A stretch of DNA of 64,000 nt from Methanosarcina sp. (GCF_028693135.1 NZ_JAQUVZ010000012.1:41794-105793); one strand, 5' to 3'. Positions 36,960 to 47,602 are shown, counted from the stretch's first letter. Translations and numbers: made by a program. The notes: a model not told the origin generated them from the letters alone.

Positions 36960-37805
36960 TCAACCTTCAAAGGCAGAGACTTTCCACCACATCTTCACCC
37001 TTGTACTCCAGCCCTTTTGCACTAGAGCACCATTCTCATTCTCAAGTACTTCCTGAAGGTAGGAACTGAGAATCTCCTCCTTCTCAGGTGAAAATGCAGC
37101 GTATTGAGGCTTAAAGTGCTCAAGAGCCTCTTTGATGTTTTCAAAGCGGTTTTTGTGCTCAAAAGGAAACACCTTCACGTCTGGATAGATTCCCATATCG
37201 TAGAGTACGTTGTAAAGGACATCTGCCTTTGGGCCCTGCCTGTACTCGCACCCGTGCAGGATAGGCCAGAGGTTTCGAGAGTGTATGTCCCAGGAAGTAT
37301 CTCCTGCAAACCAGTAAAGGTAAACATATCCCGAAGATACCTCAACCATTTTTTGGATTGAATCCCGGATATCTTTCATGCCCAGGGAATAAGATGCAAA
37401 CACGACATCATAGGGGGGGCAGAGGTCAGATCCCGCATCAACAGTTTCCCAGTCTTTATAGACACAGTCGATATTCCTGGTTCCATAAGCCTTGATATTT
37501 TGTTTCAGAACCTCCATCATCCCTTCTGCAGGCTCGACTGCTGTTACATGCGCAACCCTCTCAGCAAGAGGAATTGCCAGGCTTCCGGGGCCTGCTCCAA
37601 TGTCAAGAACTCTGGATTTCGGGGTAAGGGCCATCCCAGTTAGGGTTTTTTCAATCCTATCTTTATTTTCCAGAGACATTTCCCAGAACCTTTTAGCGTT
37701 CTCTTTCCTTTTCCACATGTTTGTGCAATCAGTATTCATCTGCGTTTTACTCTGCAACTCAATTCTTTCTTTCCAGAGTTCATTCCAGTCAATTTTGATA
37801 TCCAT
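36960..37805 (-). CDS. Class I SAM-dependent methyltransferase
   Basis: A 281-residue enzyme with motif I VLDIGAGPGSLAIPLAER, post-I VTAVEPAEGMMEVLKQN and motif II YDVVFASYSLGMKDI. A substrate domain rich in aromatic residues follows (YLYWFAGDTSWDIHSRNLWP). The N-terminal ~60 residues (WNELWKERIELQSKTQ) are shared by several paralogs in Methanosarcina. Substrate unknown. The gene is isolated, with the tandem 12-mer array upstream and a hairpin downstream. Confidence 0.85.
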   Translation of the reverse strand: MDIKIDWNELWKERIELQSKTQMNTDCTNMWKRKENAKRFWEMSLENKDRIEKTLTGMALTPKSRVLDIGAGPGSLAIPLAERVAHVTAVEPAEGMMEVLKQNIKAYGTRNIDCVYKDWETVDAGSDLCPPYDVVFASYSLGMKDIRDSIQKMVEVSSGYVYLYWFAGDTSWDIHSRNLWPILHGCEYRQGPKADVLYNVLYDMGIYPDVKVFPFEHKNRFENIKEALEHFKPQYAAFSPEKEEILSSYLQEVLENENGALVQKGWSTRVKMWWKVSAFEG

Positions 37806-38028
37806 CCTGCATCCTCGTTAATTTGCCTGGTTTTGATTTATGTAATACAAAAAAATACATGTGTATTAATAAATAAGTATTTTACTAAAAATTCATATGA
37901 ACACTTGAAAACCACTACTCTATGTCAAAAAGAGATCTAAACTAAAGTGGCAGATACAAAAATAGGCAAAAAATATACGAAAAAATAGACGATATAAACA
38001 GCTAATAAATAGATATAATCAACAAAAA

Positions 38029-38112
38029 ATAGCTAATAAAATAGCTGATAAAATAGCTGATAAAATAGCTGATAAAATAGCTGATAAAATAGCTGATAAA
38101 ATATATGATAAA
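38029..38112. repeat. 12-bp tandem repeat (ATAGCTGATAAA)
   Basis: One variant copy (ATAGCTAATAAA, 38029-38040), five perfect copies (38041-38100) and a degenerate last copy. The array lies between the acetate transporter and the methyltransferase, upstream of the latter. Confidence 0.92.
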
Positions 38113-38132
38113 AATAAATGGAGAAAAATATA

Positions 38133-38156
38133 TAAAAAATCGGGCTTATGAGCCCG
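38133..38156 (-). terminator. Intrinsic-type terminator of the acetate transporter gene
   Basis: CGGGCT (38141-38146) and AGCCCG (38151-38156) form a tight stem with a TATG loop. On the minus strand it is followed by ATTTTTTATATATTTTT. Confidence 0.6.
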
Positions 38157-38187
38157 AAAACGAATTTATTAACTTTCAAACGCTTTT

Positions 38188-38790
38188 TTAGAGAGGAACT
38201 ATCTTTTTTCCGTATGACTCGTTCAGTACCTGACCAAGGGCCGTGTAGATTGCGGAAAGTCCTGTAAGGATTCCTTCATAACCAGCGATTTTGAGTATTG
38301 CTGCACTGCCAAGGGCGTTTCCTGCGGCCAGCAAGAAGAACAGGATTGTAAGAGTCAGGAATACAACAGATAGGGCCTTTGAGCCTTTCAATGTACCTAT
38401 GAACATGAAAAGGGTGAAGACTCCCCACATGAAGAGGTATGCAGCAAACGGGAATGACTCAGTGGCCAATCCTGAGTAGCTTCCAGACTTCGGAAGCAGG
38501 ACAATTCCTACCAGAGTGAGCCAGAAAAATCCGTATGAGGTAAAAGCCGTGGTTCCGAAGGTGTTCCCTTTTTTCCATTCCATCATCCCGGCAACGACCT
38601 GAGCTAACCCACCATAGAAAAAGCCCATCGAAAGGATCATCGCGTTCATAGGATAGAAGCCTGCATTGTGTATATTCAAAAGCACAGTTGTCATTCCGAA
38701 AGCCATCAAACCCAGGGGAGCTGGGTTCGCCGTATAGTCCTGGATTTTTACGTGCGTAAGATTCATAATGTCTTGAATGTCCTCACTCAT
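38188..38790 (-). CDS. Acetate transporter of the AceP/SatP (YaaH, GPR1/FUN34) family
   Basis: A 200-residue protein with six membrane segments. The family signature NPAPLGL is at about residues 22-28, with [20 protein letters not shown] next. Homologues transport acetate or succinate; one has been characterised as an acetate transporter in Methanosarcina acetivorans. In Methanosarcina it would serve growth on acetate or acetate export during CO growth. ATG 38790 is chosen because AGGAGG lies 9-10 bases upstream; the longer ORF start at 38823 would place it inside the frame. Confidence 0.93.
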   Translation of the reverse strand: MSEDIQDIMNLTHVKIQDYTANPAPLGLMAFGMTTVLLNIHNAGFYPMNAMILSMGFFYGGLAQVVAGMMEWKKGNTFGTTAFTSYGFFWLTLVGIVLLPKSGSYSGLATESFPFAAYLFMWGVFTLFMFIGTLKGSKALSVVFLTLTILFFLLAAGNALGSAAILKIAGYEGILTGLSAIYTALGQVLNESYGKKIVPL

Positions 38791-39084
38791 AATAATCATC
38801 CTCCTAACAATCCTAAAGGTCAATCCACCTACCTGTTACCGGAGACCTAGCCAGACTTTTCTATAGATATTAACAGAGACACGGGTCGTTTTTATGTTCT
38901 CGTTTTTACCTTTTGGATACGTATGTAATTATTAATACTTATATTTACGGACAGTAGATATATTTTCAATACATCATAAATATATAATATATAATTTCAT
39001 AATAAGCTATAGGATAATCTTATGGCCGGATATTATGGAGGTTCATAACAAGCTATTTATGAACAGGTGTGGAATTCCCTTCAT

Positions 39085-40632
39085 ATGACTCAGGTAAGAA
39101 GACCTCTTATGCTCATGATCCTTGATGGATGGGGCTACAGGGAAGCCGAAGAAGGAAATGCTATTCTGGCAGCCAGAACTCCAAACCTCGATCGCCTGTT
39201 GAAAGAATACCCATGGTGCTTTTTAGAATCCTCAGGAGAAGCCGTAGGTCTGCCAGAAGGTCAGATGGGGAACTCTGAAGTCGGCCATCTGAATATAGGG
39301 GCAGGAAGAATTGTTTATCAGGACCTTACAAGAATAAACCTCTCTGTCAGGAACGGTGACTTTTTCAAAAATCCTGTTTTTCTGGATGCAATTTCGAACG
39401 CAAAGCTCAATGATTCAAGCCTGCACCTCATGGGGCTTGTCTCTTACGGAGGCGTTCACAGTTATATGACCCACCTTTATGCCCTTATCAAACTTGCACA
39501 GGAAAAAGGGCTAAAAAAAGTATATATACATGCTTTTCTGGACGGGAGAGACGTACCCCCTAAAGCTGCTCTTGCAGATATTAAAGAACTTGATGCTTTT
39601 TGTAAGAAGAGTGGGAGTGCTAGGATTGCGACAGTATCAGGGCGCTACTACGCAATGGACAGGGATAAGCGCTGGGAGAGGACACAGCTTGCCTATGATG
39701 CCCTGACTCTCGGGGTTGCTCCTTATAAAGCTCCTAATGCTGAAACTGCAGTTTCTGAAGCCTATGGTAGGGGGGAAAATGACGAATTTGTAAAACCCAC
39801 TATAGTCACTGGTCCTGAAGGGAATCCTGAGGCAGTCATACAGGACAATGATTCAATAATTTTCTTTAATTTCAGGCCCGATAGGGCAAGGCAGCTTACC
39901 TGGGCTTTTGTAAATGAGGACTTTGAAGGTTTCGCCAGGGAAAAACGCCCGAAGGTTCACTATGTTTGCATGGCACAGTATGATGAAACCCTGGATTTGC
40001 CTATTGCCTTCCCACCTGAAAAACTGGAAAATGTGCTTGGAGAAGTACTTAGCAAGCAAGGGCTTGTCCAGCTTCGCATTGCAGAAACCGAGAAATATGC
40101 CCATGTGACTTTTTTCCTGAACGGCGGGCAGGAAAAATGCTATGAGGGAGAAGACCGCTGTATGATTCCTTCACCAAAAATTGCCACTTATGACCTCAAA
40201 CCCGAGATGAGTGCATATGAAGTTACGGATGAGGTGGTCAGGAGAATTCAGTCCGGAAAGTATGATGTAATTATACTCAATTTTGCAAATATGGATATGG
40301 TCGGACACACCGGAATTTTTGAAGCCGCAGTACAGGCAGTAGAAACCGTGGATGACTGCGTGGGCAGGGTTACGGAGGCTCTGAAGAAAGCAGGAGGTGT
40401 AGCACTTATCACTGCAGACCACGGAAATGCCGAACAGATGGAAGATCCACACACCGGAGAGCCGCATACAGCTCATACCTCAAATCCTGTCAGATGCATT
40501 TACGCAGGAAACGGTGAAGTAAAAGCCCTTGAGGATGGGAAGCTTTCTGACCTTACTCCCACCCTCCTGGAGCTTCTTGGGGTCCCTAAACCTGAAGAGA
40601 TGAAAGGCAAATCGTTAGTTGTAAAAGAGTGA
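39085..40632 (+). CDS. gpmI: 2,3-bisphosphoglycerate-independent phosphoglycerate mutase
   Basis: Interconverts 3- and 2-phosphoglycerate in glycolysis/gluconeogenesis. The 515-residue protein starts [17 protein letters not shown], with the first metal Asp. The catalytic Ser lies in [38 protein letters not shown] and [11 protein letters not shown] come next, and [28 protein letters not shown] is the C-terminal metal site. This is the long two-metal form, not the archaeal ApgM type. ATG 39085 is preferred over GTG 39067. Confidence 0.96.
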   Translation: MTQVRRPLMLMILDGWGYREAEEGNAILAARTPNLDRLLKEYPWCFLESSGEAVGLPEGQMGNSEVGHLNIGAGRIVYQDLTRINLSVRNGDFFKNPVFLDAISNAKLNDSSLHLMGLVSYGGVHSYMTHLYALIKLAQEKGLKKVYIHAFLDGRDVPPKAALADIKELDAFCKKSGSARIATVSGRYYAMDRDKRWERTQLAYDALTLGVAPYKAPNAETAVSEAYGRGENDEFVKPTIVTGPEGNPEAVIQDNDSIIFFNFRPDRARQLTWAFVNEDFEGFAREKRPKVHYVCMAQYDETLDLPIAFPPEKLENVLGEVLSKQGLVQLRIAETEKYAHVTFFLNGGQEKCYEGEDRCMIPSPKIATYDLKPEMSAYEVTDEVVRRIQSGKYDVIILNFANMDMVGHTGIFEAAVQAVETVDDCVGRVTEALKKAGGVALITADHGNAEQMEDPHTGEPHTAHTSNPVRCIYAGNGEVKALEDGKLSDLTPTLLELLGVPKPEEMKGKSLVVKE

Positions 40633-41195
40633 CGGTAAAGGAGAAGTTAAGGGCAATAAAGAAAAGGAAGCATTAACGAAAAAATCAGTGTTTTTTAATT
40701 TTTCATTCAATTTTCTTTTTGCTTCTTTTACTCTCTTTTACTCTCTTTTTAGATTTCGGTTGTCCCCTGCACATGGTTGATATTTTGGTATTAGAGCTTC
40801 CAGCATGGCTATGAGTTTGTTTATATCTACGTACACAGGCGGGTTCAAGCGGAGTGCGGCGCGTGAAAAGAAATAGTGATAAGCAATAACGTGAGATGCC
40901 AGTTGGGGCCTTTTCGGAATACTGCCAACCAATTAACCAGGGATCACCTGGATTTTCGTTCCCATTTTCTTTTCTTCCTGTTTGCACCCTTACGTTTTTT
41001 CTGCAGTATTTAATATTTGTTATTTTTTGGTTTATTTCTATTTTTTAGAGAGTTTTCTGGCTCGGTTTTCATAAATAATACTGGCTTTCCAGGCAGGATT
41101 TTTTTAAAAAGATTAAATATCAGCAGCTACAATAAAAAATGCAGATAATGATGATATTATAATATCTTTAGATGTTCTTCGAGGTTGTACGACAC
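40633..41195. other. Spacer between gpmI and beta-RFAP synthase
   Basis: A T-rich run near 40700-40750 may end the gpmI transcript. A minus-strand stretch at 40738-40932 translates into a protein-like peptide (LASHVIAYHYFFSRAALRL) but lacks a ribosome site and a family match. Nothing else recognised. Confidence 0.3.
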
Positions 41196-42152
41196 ATGAT
41201 CAAAATAACTACTCCCTCTCGGCTTCACATAACCCTTATCGATATGAACGGTGAGATTGGAAGAGTGGACGGGGGAGCAGGGCTGACCCTTTCCACCCCG
41301 AACATAAAAGTTACCGCAGCAGAAGCTGATGGAATCCAGATCGAGGGGTTGCAGGGATTTGCCGACCGCATGAGAAAAGCCGCAGAAGCCCTGCTTCCTG
41401 AAGGAAAAGGAGTCCGGATTAATGTAGAAGAACTGATTCCTCCTCATGTGGGCTTTGGATCAGGTACCCAGGCTGCTCTGGCTGCGGCAGCAGCTGTGAA
41501 TGAACTGTACGGGCTTGGAAAAAGCGTTAGAGAACTTGCATTTGCAGTAAAAAGGGGAGGAACCTCGGGCATAGGAGTAACTGCTTTTGAGAAGGGTGGA
41601 TTCATAGTTGATGGAGGGCACAGGTTCAAAGACAAAGGAGCTTTCATGCCTTCGGCCGCCAGCAGGGTGCCGCCGGGACCTGTACTTTTCAGAGAAGATT
41701 TTCCGGATTGGGATGTAGTTATTGCAGTTCCTGATGATACGGGCATGCACGACCAGGAAGAGATCAATGTGTTTCAGAAATTCTGCCCCCTCCCGATAGA
41801 GGAAGTCAGGGAGGTTGCACATATGGTACTCATGAAGATGATGCCTGCAGTAATAGAGGGCGACATCGAAAGTTTCGGGGCTGCTGTAAACCATGTCCAG
41901 ACAGTGGGTTTTAACAAGATGGAGAGTCTTATCTGGCCCGAATTCGTAAAGAACATTGCCTCTTTTATGCGCAGCCGAAGTTACGGAGCCGGAGTAAGCT
42001 CTTTTGGGCCTGTAGTTTATGCTTTTGTGGATAACAGGGAAGAAGGCAGGCAGCTCCAGGCAGAAGTCCAGAAAATGCTTGACGAATCGGCAGGTGGAAT
42101 CACAATGATGACTCGAGCAAAGAACAGTGGGGCAGAGATCTTTAAAGTCTGA
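41196..42152 (+). CDS. mptG: Beta-ribofuranosylaminobenzene 5'-phosphate (beta-RFAP) synthase
   Basis: Couples 4-hydroxybenzoate (or 4-aminobenzoate) with PRPP in methanopterin/sarcinapterin synthesis, the C1 carrier of methanogenesis. The GHMP-like 318-residue protein opens MIKITTPSRLHITLIDMNG. The nucleotide loop-like region is PPHVGFGSGTQAALAAA, then GGTSGIGVTAFEKGGFIVDGG and the C-terminal GAGVSSFGPVVYAF. ATG 41196 matches family N-termini better than the in-frame start at 41172. Confidence 0.94.
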   Translation: MIKITTPSRLHITLIDMNGEIGRVDGGAGLTLSTPNIKVTAAEADGIQIEGLQGFADRMRKAAEALLPEGKGVRINVEELIPPHVGFGSGTQAALAAAAAVNELYGLGKSVRELAFAVKRGGTSGIGVTAFEKGGFIVDGGHRFKDKGAFMPSAASRVPPGPVLFREDFPDWDVVIAVPDDTGMHDQEEINVFQKFCPLPIEEVREVAHMVLMKMMPAVIEGDIESFGAAVNHVQTVGFNKMESLIWPEFVKNIASFMRSRSYGAGVSSFGPVVYAFVDNREEGRQLQAEVQKMLDESAGGITMMTRAKNSGAEIFKV

Positions 42153-42221
42153 TATTAAAGCCTTAACTAAAGCTCGGGTTAAAGAATTTTGATGTCGTTT
42201 AAAGTCCGGAATCCTCCGGGT

Positions 42222-43157
42222 TCATTGAGAATTAGAGGGCGGAATAGGGTCGTGTCCCGGAAGCAGATGAAAAGCCTCCCCGGACGCATCCAGAGGGTCT
42301 ACGTGTACAACTGCGTTTGACAGGTAATTCAGGCCGTGCAGCATTCTGTGCCTCACATTTACCGCGATTTCATGCCCTTCCTTAACAGAGAGTCCGGATT
42401 CTACTGCGATATTAACTTCAGCATGAAGCCTGTGCCCTAACCAGCGCACTCTTATTTCCGTAATATCCTCTACATCTTTTACCTGGCTTACTACTTGCCG
42501 GATATCGTCAACAATTCGAGGGTCAACCCCATCCATCATGCGGGAAAATACGGATTTGCCTGCTTCCCATACTATGCGGAGGATTGCAACTGTGATCAGG
42601 AGTCCGATTATCGGGTCTGCGAGAGGATAACCCAGCCAGATGCCCAGGGCTCCGAAAAGCACGGCAATGCTGGTAAACCCGTCTGCACGTGCATGGTATC
42701 CGTCAGCAATAAGGGCAGCACTTCCTATTTCTTTTCCTACCCTTATCCTGAACTTTGCCACCAGTTCATTTCCCAGAAATCCAATAATTGAGGCTGCAGC
42801 CACAGCCCATAGAAACCCAACAGGCTGTGGGGAGAGAAGCCGGGAAATCGATTCATAAGCTGCAACTGCAGCACTGAGGGAGATAAGGAAAACAATTAAC
42901 AGACCTGCGAGATCTTCTGCCCTACCGTAGCCGTAAGTAAAACTTTTGTTGGGTTTTTTTCTGGAGAGCAGGAAGGCAAAACCCAGGGGGATTGCAGTTG
43001 CGGCATCCCCAAAGTTATGGATGGTATCGGCAAGAAGGGCTACACTGCCCGAAACCCATACGACCAGAATTTGAAAGAGCGCAGTTATCATCAAGCCGAC
43101 AAAGGCCCATTTGACAGCATAGAGCCCTCTATCCGTGGAAAGAAGTTCGGGGTCCAC
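42222..43157 (-). CDS. Cation diffusion facilitator (Zn/Fe/Mn-type metal exporter)
   Basis: A CDF antiporter of at least 311 residues: six membrane segments, with metal ligands in LLADTIHNFGDAATAI (HxxxD) and LIADGYHARADGFTS (HxxxD), and a cytoplasmic domain with HRLHAEVNIAV. The open frame continues upstream of the GTG at 43157 through EHSGKEHSYSHAHG, a His-rich N-terminus typical of the family, but there is no ATG, GTG or TTG before an in-frame stop. A GGGAGG site precedes only CTG codons in the extension. A tandem TCAGACCTCCCTG duplication covers that point and may have displaced the original start. Confidence 0.88.
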   Translation of the reverse strand: MDPELLSTDRGLYAVKWAFVGLMITALFQILVVWVSGSVALLADTIHNFGDAATAIPLGFAFLLSRKKPNKSFTYGYGRAEDLAGLLIVFLISLSAAVAAYESISRLLSPQPVGFLWAVAAASIIGFLGNELVAKFRIRVGKEIGSAALIADGYHARADGFTSIAVLFGALGIWLGYPLADPIIGLLITVAILRIVWEAGKSVFSRMMDGVDPRIVDDIRQVVSQVKDVEDITEIRVRWLGHRLHAEVNIAVESGLSVKEGHEIAVNVRHRMLHGLNYLSNAVVHVDPLDASGEAFHLLPGHDPIPPSNSQ

Positions 43158-43211
43158 AACTCCATGGGCATGGGAATATGAGTGTTCTTTTCCTGAATGC
43201 TCTGGTTCAGA

Positions 43212-43252
43212 TTTTGTCAGTCTCAGACCTCCCTGGTTTCAGACCTCCCTGC
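43212..43252. repeat. Tandem duplication TCAGACCTCCCTG
   Basis: The motif occurs twice within about 30 bases upstream of the CDF gene, each carrying an AGGGAGG-type ribosome site on the minus strand. Confidence 0.7.
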
Positions 43253-43302
43253 CTGTATATCTCTGACGAAGATACTTTCACAGGGAATGAATTCAATTTA
43301 TA

Positions 43303-43346
43303 GAAAATGTAAGGAAAATGTAAGGAAAATGTAAGGAAAATGTAAA
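43303..43346. repeat. 11-bp tandem repeat (GAAAATGTAAG), four copies
   Basis: Three perfect copies and one ending AAA, between the CDF gene and the end of the FEN1 gene. Confidence 0.85.
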
Positions 43347-43390
43347 GAAGGAATCTTAAATGGAAATACCTCTTGAGCCCTTAAAACTCT

Positions 43391-44407
43391 TTAAAACCAC
43401 TGGTCAAGGGTTTTCTGCCTGGCTCCTGAAGCCGCTTTAAGGCGTTCTACAGCTTTTTCCATCCTGTCTACGGAGAAGCCATTCTCCTCGCAGAGGAATT
43501 TGATGAGTTTTTCGGAATCCGGTTTGCTCCATTTGATTTCGTAGTCGTCCGTAACATCAGGATGGGTAAAAAGTTCTTTTATATTGTCCAGGCCTTCGAT
43601 TTCCACTCCCTTTTCCCGGAGCACGGCATGGATATCTCCATGCTTTTTAATCAATTTAAGGGCTGTTTTTGGGCCTACTTTTTCCAATCCTTTGTTATAA
43701 TCCGTACCCACACAGATTGCAATATCGATAAGCTGGTCCCGGTTGATCCCCAGGGCCCCGAGGGTTTCATCGAGTTCGATCATTTCAAGTTCAGCATCAA
43801 CGTATACATTCTTTCCAGGGAGCTTTCGTTTTCCAGTGACCGTCATGTTACGGACAACACTCGGGGCTCCGAAAAGGAACGAATCATAGTCCTGGGAAGC
43901 AACACAATCTGCATCCTTTTTAATAACCATATGAGCAGCCTGCGCCTCTCCTTCACAGGGGGCCTGTGTCCAGGGAATACCCATTATTCCGAGAAGGTAT
44001 TTGGAATCTTCAACAATGGTCTGGTCAACCTTTGAAGACGCCTGAGCATACTTATGAGCAGCTTCAAGGTCCCCTTCTGCCTTTGCATTTTCCCATTTTT
44101 CCAGTGAAGTTTCCCTTACTTCTTTTCTTCGGCTAAGGGTTTCGGATTTAAGGTCAGGGGGCTTGCCGTCAAAAACGAATACAGGTTTGATTCCGGCTTC
44201 AATCAGGCTTGCTGTCCTGTAGAGCAGGCCAGAGAGGTGGGAGGTCACTTTCCCGCTTGAATTAACCAGAGGACTTCCATCCCTCTGGCGGATAATGCTC
44301 AAAAACTGGTGAAGGGTGTTAAATGCATCAATTGCAACCACCCGGTTTGAGAGGTCAGTAAGCTCTATTTTTCTTTTCTGAAGCAGATCTCCTATGTCCG
44401 TGCCCAT
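43391..44407 (-). CDS. fen: Flap endonuclease 1
   Basis: Removes 5' flaps during Okazaki fragment maturation and repair. The 338-residue protein has the N-domain acidic residues in [13 protein letters not shown] and [13 protein letters not shown], the I-domain acidic cluster in [18 protein letters not shown] and [13 protein letters not shown], and the H3TH loop with [21 protein letters not shown]. The C-terminal QKTLDQWF is a complete PCNA-binding box. Length and order are those of archaeal/eukaryal FEN1. Confidence 0.97.
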   Translation of the reverse strand: MGTDIGDLLQKRKIELTDLSNRVVAIDAFNTLHQFLSIIRQRDGSPLVNSSGKVTSHLSGLLYRTASLIEAGIKPVFVFDGKPPDLKSETLSRRKEVRETSLEKWENAKAEGDLEAAHKYAQASSKVDQTIVEDSKYLLGIMGIPWTQAPCEGEAQAAHMVIKKDADCVASQDYDSFLFGAPSVVRNMTVTGKRKLPGKNVYVDAELEMIELDETLGALGINRDQLIDIAICVGTDYNKGLEKVGPKTALKLIKKHGDIHAVLREKGVEIEGLDNIKELFTHPDVTDDYEIKWSKPDSEKLIKFLCEENGFSVDRMEKAVERLKAASGARQKTLDQWF

Positions 44408-44685
44408 ATTTTTTCCTTCTGGTATATGAAACTCTTTTTAGCCTCAGGCTTCTTTACTTTTACTCTTATCTTTAACTCTTTTACTGCTTCCGGGCAGTTA
44501 CTATTCTCAGGCGGGTTTATCAGGTGATGCCTGTTGCTACCTACCTGTATCTCGTTCCCAGTATCTCGTTCCCAGTATCTCCATTTTCTGGACAATAGGC
44601 TTTATGTGTACTGAAGTTTTATGCTTGTTGCCAAATTAACGGCCTTTTGAGATAGAGGGAAATTAAAAAAGGGGTTTTAAAGAAA

Positions 44686-46572
44686 TTATTCCAGGATAAT
44701 CTCCGCAGGTTCGCTCATATTGAAGTTCAGGCGGTAATCTTCTGCATAGAGTGCGGTATAATAGGTCCCTTCAGGCAGAAAGTCATAGATAAAAGCCGTA
44801 TTTTCATCCATCTTAAGTGTGCCAAGTGCTGTCCAGTCCTTAATGCCGGATTCTCCGTAGACCGGTGCGTATGCAGTGACTATATCCCCGGGTTCCGGTT
44901 CAAGCACTTCTTTTGAGAATAGGATGTTTCCATCATCCAGGGCTTCGTAGGGATTCATGTAAGCTTTGACAGTCCCATTGAGCGGATCCAGGTAAAGCTG
45001 GGCAAGACAGGATCTGGACTCTCCATCTCTTTGAAGTCCCAGTTCGGTAGTAAGTATCCTGTTTCCATTCTCGCTTTCTCCTCCACAGGCTGCATAAATA
45101 AGAGAGTTTTTCCCTGTTTCAGAGTCCTCTATAAAGATCCATTCTCCTCCCCAGGCAGGAAGGCTGTAGTTTGTGCCCCCCGCGCAGGCAAGGGGCATTC
45201 TTCCTATGAGAACAGGTCCTTCCGGAGAGGTAATAAAGTAAACCTGGTCTACTGAAGCCAGCCCGGAATCATCTACTACTGAAAAGGAATCTCCGGATTT
45301 AGAGATGCCGGGTTCTGTAAAGTCCGCACAGGTCCTCGCAGAATATCCATCAAGGAAGTCCATCCATACTTCTGAAATGGAAACCCTGCCGTAATACGTA
45401 GAGTAATTATCCGGAGTCTGGGGAGAATATACGGATACCCCATATGCATCAGGCATTGTGCCGTCTTGCCTTGAGTAAATAACAAAATCTTCAAGCGATT
45501 TAATGAGCGCGTCAGAACTGCCTGAAAGTTCCGGCATTTCCTCTCCGATTCTCAGGGCAAAACTCTTCAGGTCCATTGAGATTTCAGAGCCTTTCTTTGG
45601 TTCGACCCCGAACTTCCGGGCTTTCGTAATAGATGCCCCAAGTCCGCAATACCCTTTTGTGTTTGAGACGCTTGTACCCATATCCTCTGCAAGCCCATCT
45701 ACATTCTGCAGTACTTCATCGGTTTTGGAGAGGTCAAGAAGAGAAAGAGTTCTGGGAGGCACATGAGAGGGATTCTCAAGGTAGCTGTCAATGATAACCC
45801 TGCCTATTTCTTCTGTAGAGGCGTTTGGATTCTTTGAGACATGCCCTATGAAAGCAACATAGTCCCAGCCGTGGGTAGGCTCGATTGACTCGGAGGCAAG
45901 CATGTAATCTGCTGACGGCTTAATTGCTCTCGCAAGCTCAAGGGTGGACATGAGGCAGGCATCAAAACCGATAAGGTCAAAATGCATTCCTGAGGTCTCA
46001 AGGACATTGCTCAGTTCAGGCAGCTCCAGTCTGTCATAACCATAATTTTCGTCAAAGCAAACCCCTCTGTAAGCATCTCCATGGTCCCAGAAAATAAGCA
46101 GGACCCTTTCACTCTCATAGTTTTCTCGGATATACGAAAGAAATGTTTCAAGCCCTGCGGCATCTCCCATGTTTGCATGGGGATATGTCTTCTGGTGGAT
46201 GCCCTCATTGCCTATGACCTCATCCTTTCCGTCCTTTCTGAGGTCATCAAGCGCTGCGATTGTCATGCCCTCCCATCCATCCACAGAAGCTCCTCCATAA
46301 GCTATCAGAATTTCAGTATCTTCCCCGTTCAGCATGGAGGCCCCATCAATAATTTCGATGATGTCCTTGCTGGCATATCTATTTGAAGACTCAAGGTCAC
46401 TTCCAACCATATAGACAGCAACAACAGTAGATAGCTGTTGTTTTGGAAAAGCTGCCTCCGGTCCTGCGGAATTATCTATACCTTCTTTTAGACAGCCACT
46501 GCTCAGTAGCAAAAAAAGAATGAGAATTAAAATAATTACAGTAAACCCTGTTTTCCGGAATTGCCATCCCAA
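44686..46572 (-). CDS. Clostripain-family (C11) cysteine peptidase, lipoprotein
   Basis: A 628-residue predicted surface protease. The N-terminal hydrophobic stretch ends in the lipobox LSSGC, so the mature protein would be lipid-anchored outside the membrane. The caspase-fold core shows YMVGSDLES, the catalytic His in LLIFWDHGDAYRGV and the catalytic Cys in IGFDACLMSTLELA, followed by MLASESIEPTHGWDY. These proteases cut after Arg or Lys. The C-terminal 200 residues are beta-rich and uncharacterised. The TTG at 46572 is supported by GGAGAG about seven bases upstream. Confidence 0.9.
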   Translation of the reverse strand: MGWQFRKTGFTVIILILILFLLLSSGCLKEGIDNSAGPEAAFPKQQLSTVVAVYMVGSDLESSNRYASKDIIEIIDGASMLNGEDTEILIAYGGASVDGWEGMTIAALDDLRKDGKDEVIGNEGIHQKTYPHANMGDAAGLETFLSYIRENYESERVLLIFWDHGDAYRGVCFDENYGYDRLELPELSNVLETSGMHFDLIGFDACLMSTLELARAIKPSADYMLASESIEPTHGWDYVAFIGHVSKNPNASTEEIGRVIIDSYLENPSHVPPRTLSLLDLSKTDEVLQNVDGLAEDMGTSVSNTKGYCGLGASITKARKFGVEPKKGSEISMDLKSFALRIGEEMPELSGSSDALIKSLEDFVIYSRQDGTMPDAYGVSVYSPQTPDNYSTYYGRVSISEVWMDFLDGYSARTCADFTEPGISKSGDSFSVVDDSGLASVDQVYFITSPEGPVLIGRMPLACAGGTNYSLPAWGGEWIFIEDSETGKNSLIYAACGGESENGNRILTTELGLQRDGESRSCLAQLYLDPLNGTVKAYMNPYEALDDGNILFSKEVLEPEPGDIVTAYAPVYGESGIKDWTALGTLKMDENTAFIYDFLPEGTYYTALYAEDYRLNFNMSEPAEIILE

Positions 46573-46671
46573 ATTCAGCTCTCCATAAATGCCATCCCGG
46601 TTAATCCAGGAGAAAAGGGAAACATCCAGGAACTTTAAAGATTTATCGGCATCTGTCGAAGTATGAGGATG

Positions 46672-46974
46672 TCAGGCTGCAAGATCAAGTCGGACATCAA
46701 TCACAGAATCTTCATTTGCCTCTATTTTGGATATTGTCAGTAGATTTCCTTTTCTTTCCAGAAGCGTCGCCTTTGTGACCTGGACCTGGTGCCCATCTAT
46801 TTGTTTTTTGCTATTATTTTTATGGATTACCAGAAGCTTCTGGCCCATCTCGGCTCCTTCTCCTATTTTAGACACTATATTTCGTATTACCTGTTCAAAA
46901 TCAGAATAAATCAAAATCTCCGACTTATTTGCAACCTTTTTGATAATGCCAATCGGTTCCAGATTAAGGTGCAT
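46672..46974 (-). CDS. Small conserved-type protein, unknown function
   Basis: A 100-residue, mostly beta-strand protein (MHLNLEPIGIIKKVANKSEILIY). It has a good ribosome site (GGAAAG about six bases before the ATG). The opening PIGII slightly recalls the N-terminus of the TrmO/UPF0066 family, but the diagnostic downstream residues are missing, so no function is assigned. It lies 100 bases before the C11 peptidase, same strand. Confidence 0.6.
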   Translation of the reverse strand: MHLNLEPIGIIKKVANKSEILIYSDFEQVIRNIVSKIGEGAEMGQKLLVIHKNNSKKQIDGHQVQVTKATLLERKGNLLTISKIEANEDSVIDVRLDLAA

Positions 46975-47602
46975 ATTAGCTTTCCTTCTTTACCTGTTTA
47001 CACAAGTAATCAATATACTAACTCTGAGTAATAATAACTTACGATACACGATCTCAATTTGAATATATTTATAAATGCCCTGATTCCAGATCTACCCCCT
47101 TACTACAGGACATCCGATATATAAACTTTGCTAAATAATGGAGCTTGCGTCCGAAAAGAATGAGGGAATTTGTATTTCTGAATGGTTTCATAGCATCAAT
47201 TCTTATGTATATGGATAAAAGTATTAATAAAGTTACTTGACCTAAAATATAAGTTAGAATCTCTTCTATAAATCCTATATATTAACTTTTCCTTTTAATT
47301 ATATATGTCATGTGCTACATTTGTCCCACCTAACAATTAAATTATATGAGTTATCCATATTTTCCAGTCTGAAAAGAGATTTAAATATTAATACATCTGG
47401 AAGTTTATACAAAAAAATCGTTGATTAACGATAAAATATATTTAAAAAACATCCTGATTAAAAAAAGAAGGAAATGGAACGTAAGACAGTTTGAAGGTAA
47501 AGCGCAGAATGAAATCAAGGGCGTGGAAAGAAAGACAAAGAATAAACTGTGAACAGAAAAAGAATAAACTGTGATGAGAAAAAATAAAATTATAAGCAGA
47601 AA
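46975..47602. other. AT-rich spacer, nothing coding recognised
   Basis: About 630 bases with several TATA-like stretches (for example ATATATTAAC near 47277). Convergence with no neighbouring gene on the plus strand leaves an unannotated small RNA possible, but nothing specific was seen. Confidence 0.3.

Noticed and set aside
38029..38112. A CRISPR array, because of regularly spaced repeats
   Set aside because: Period is only 12 bp with no spacers; it is a simple tandem repeat.
40738..40932. Minus-strand 64-codon frame with a protein-like stretch (LASHVIAYHYFFSR)
   Set aside because: No ribosome site, competing frame with similar openness, no family match; may be a relic but unsupported.
44392..44595. 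67-codon frame upstream of FEN1
   Set aside because: Overlaps the FEN1 start and runs through short direct repeats (CCCAGTATCTCGTT); no supporting signal.
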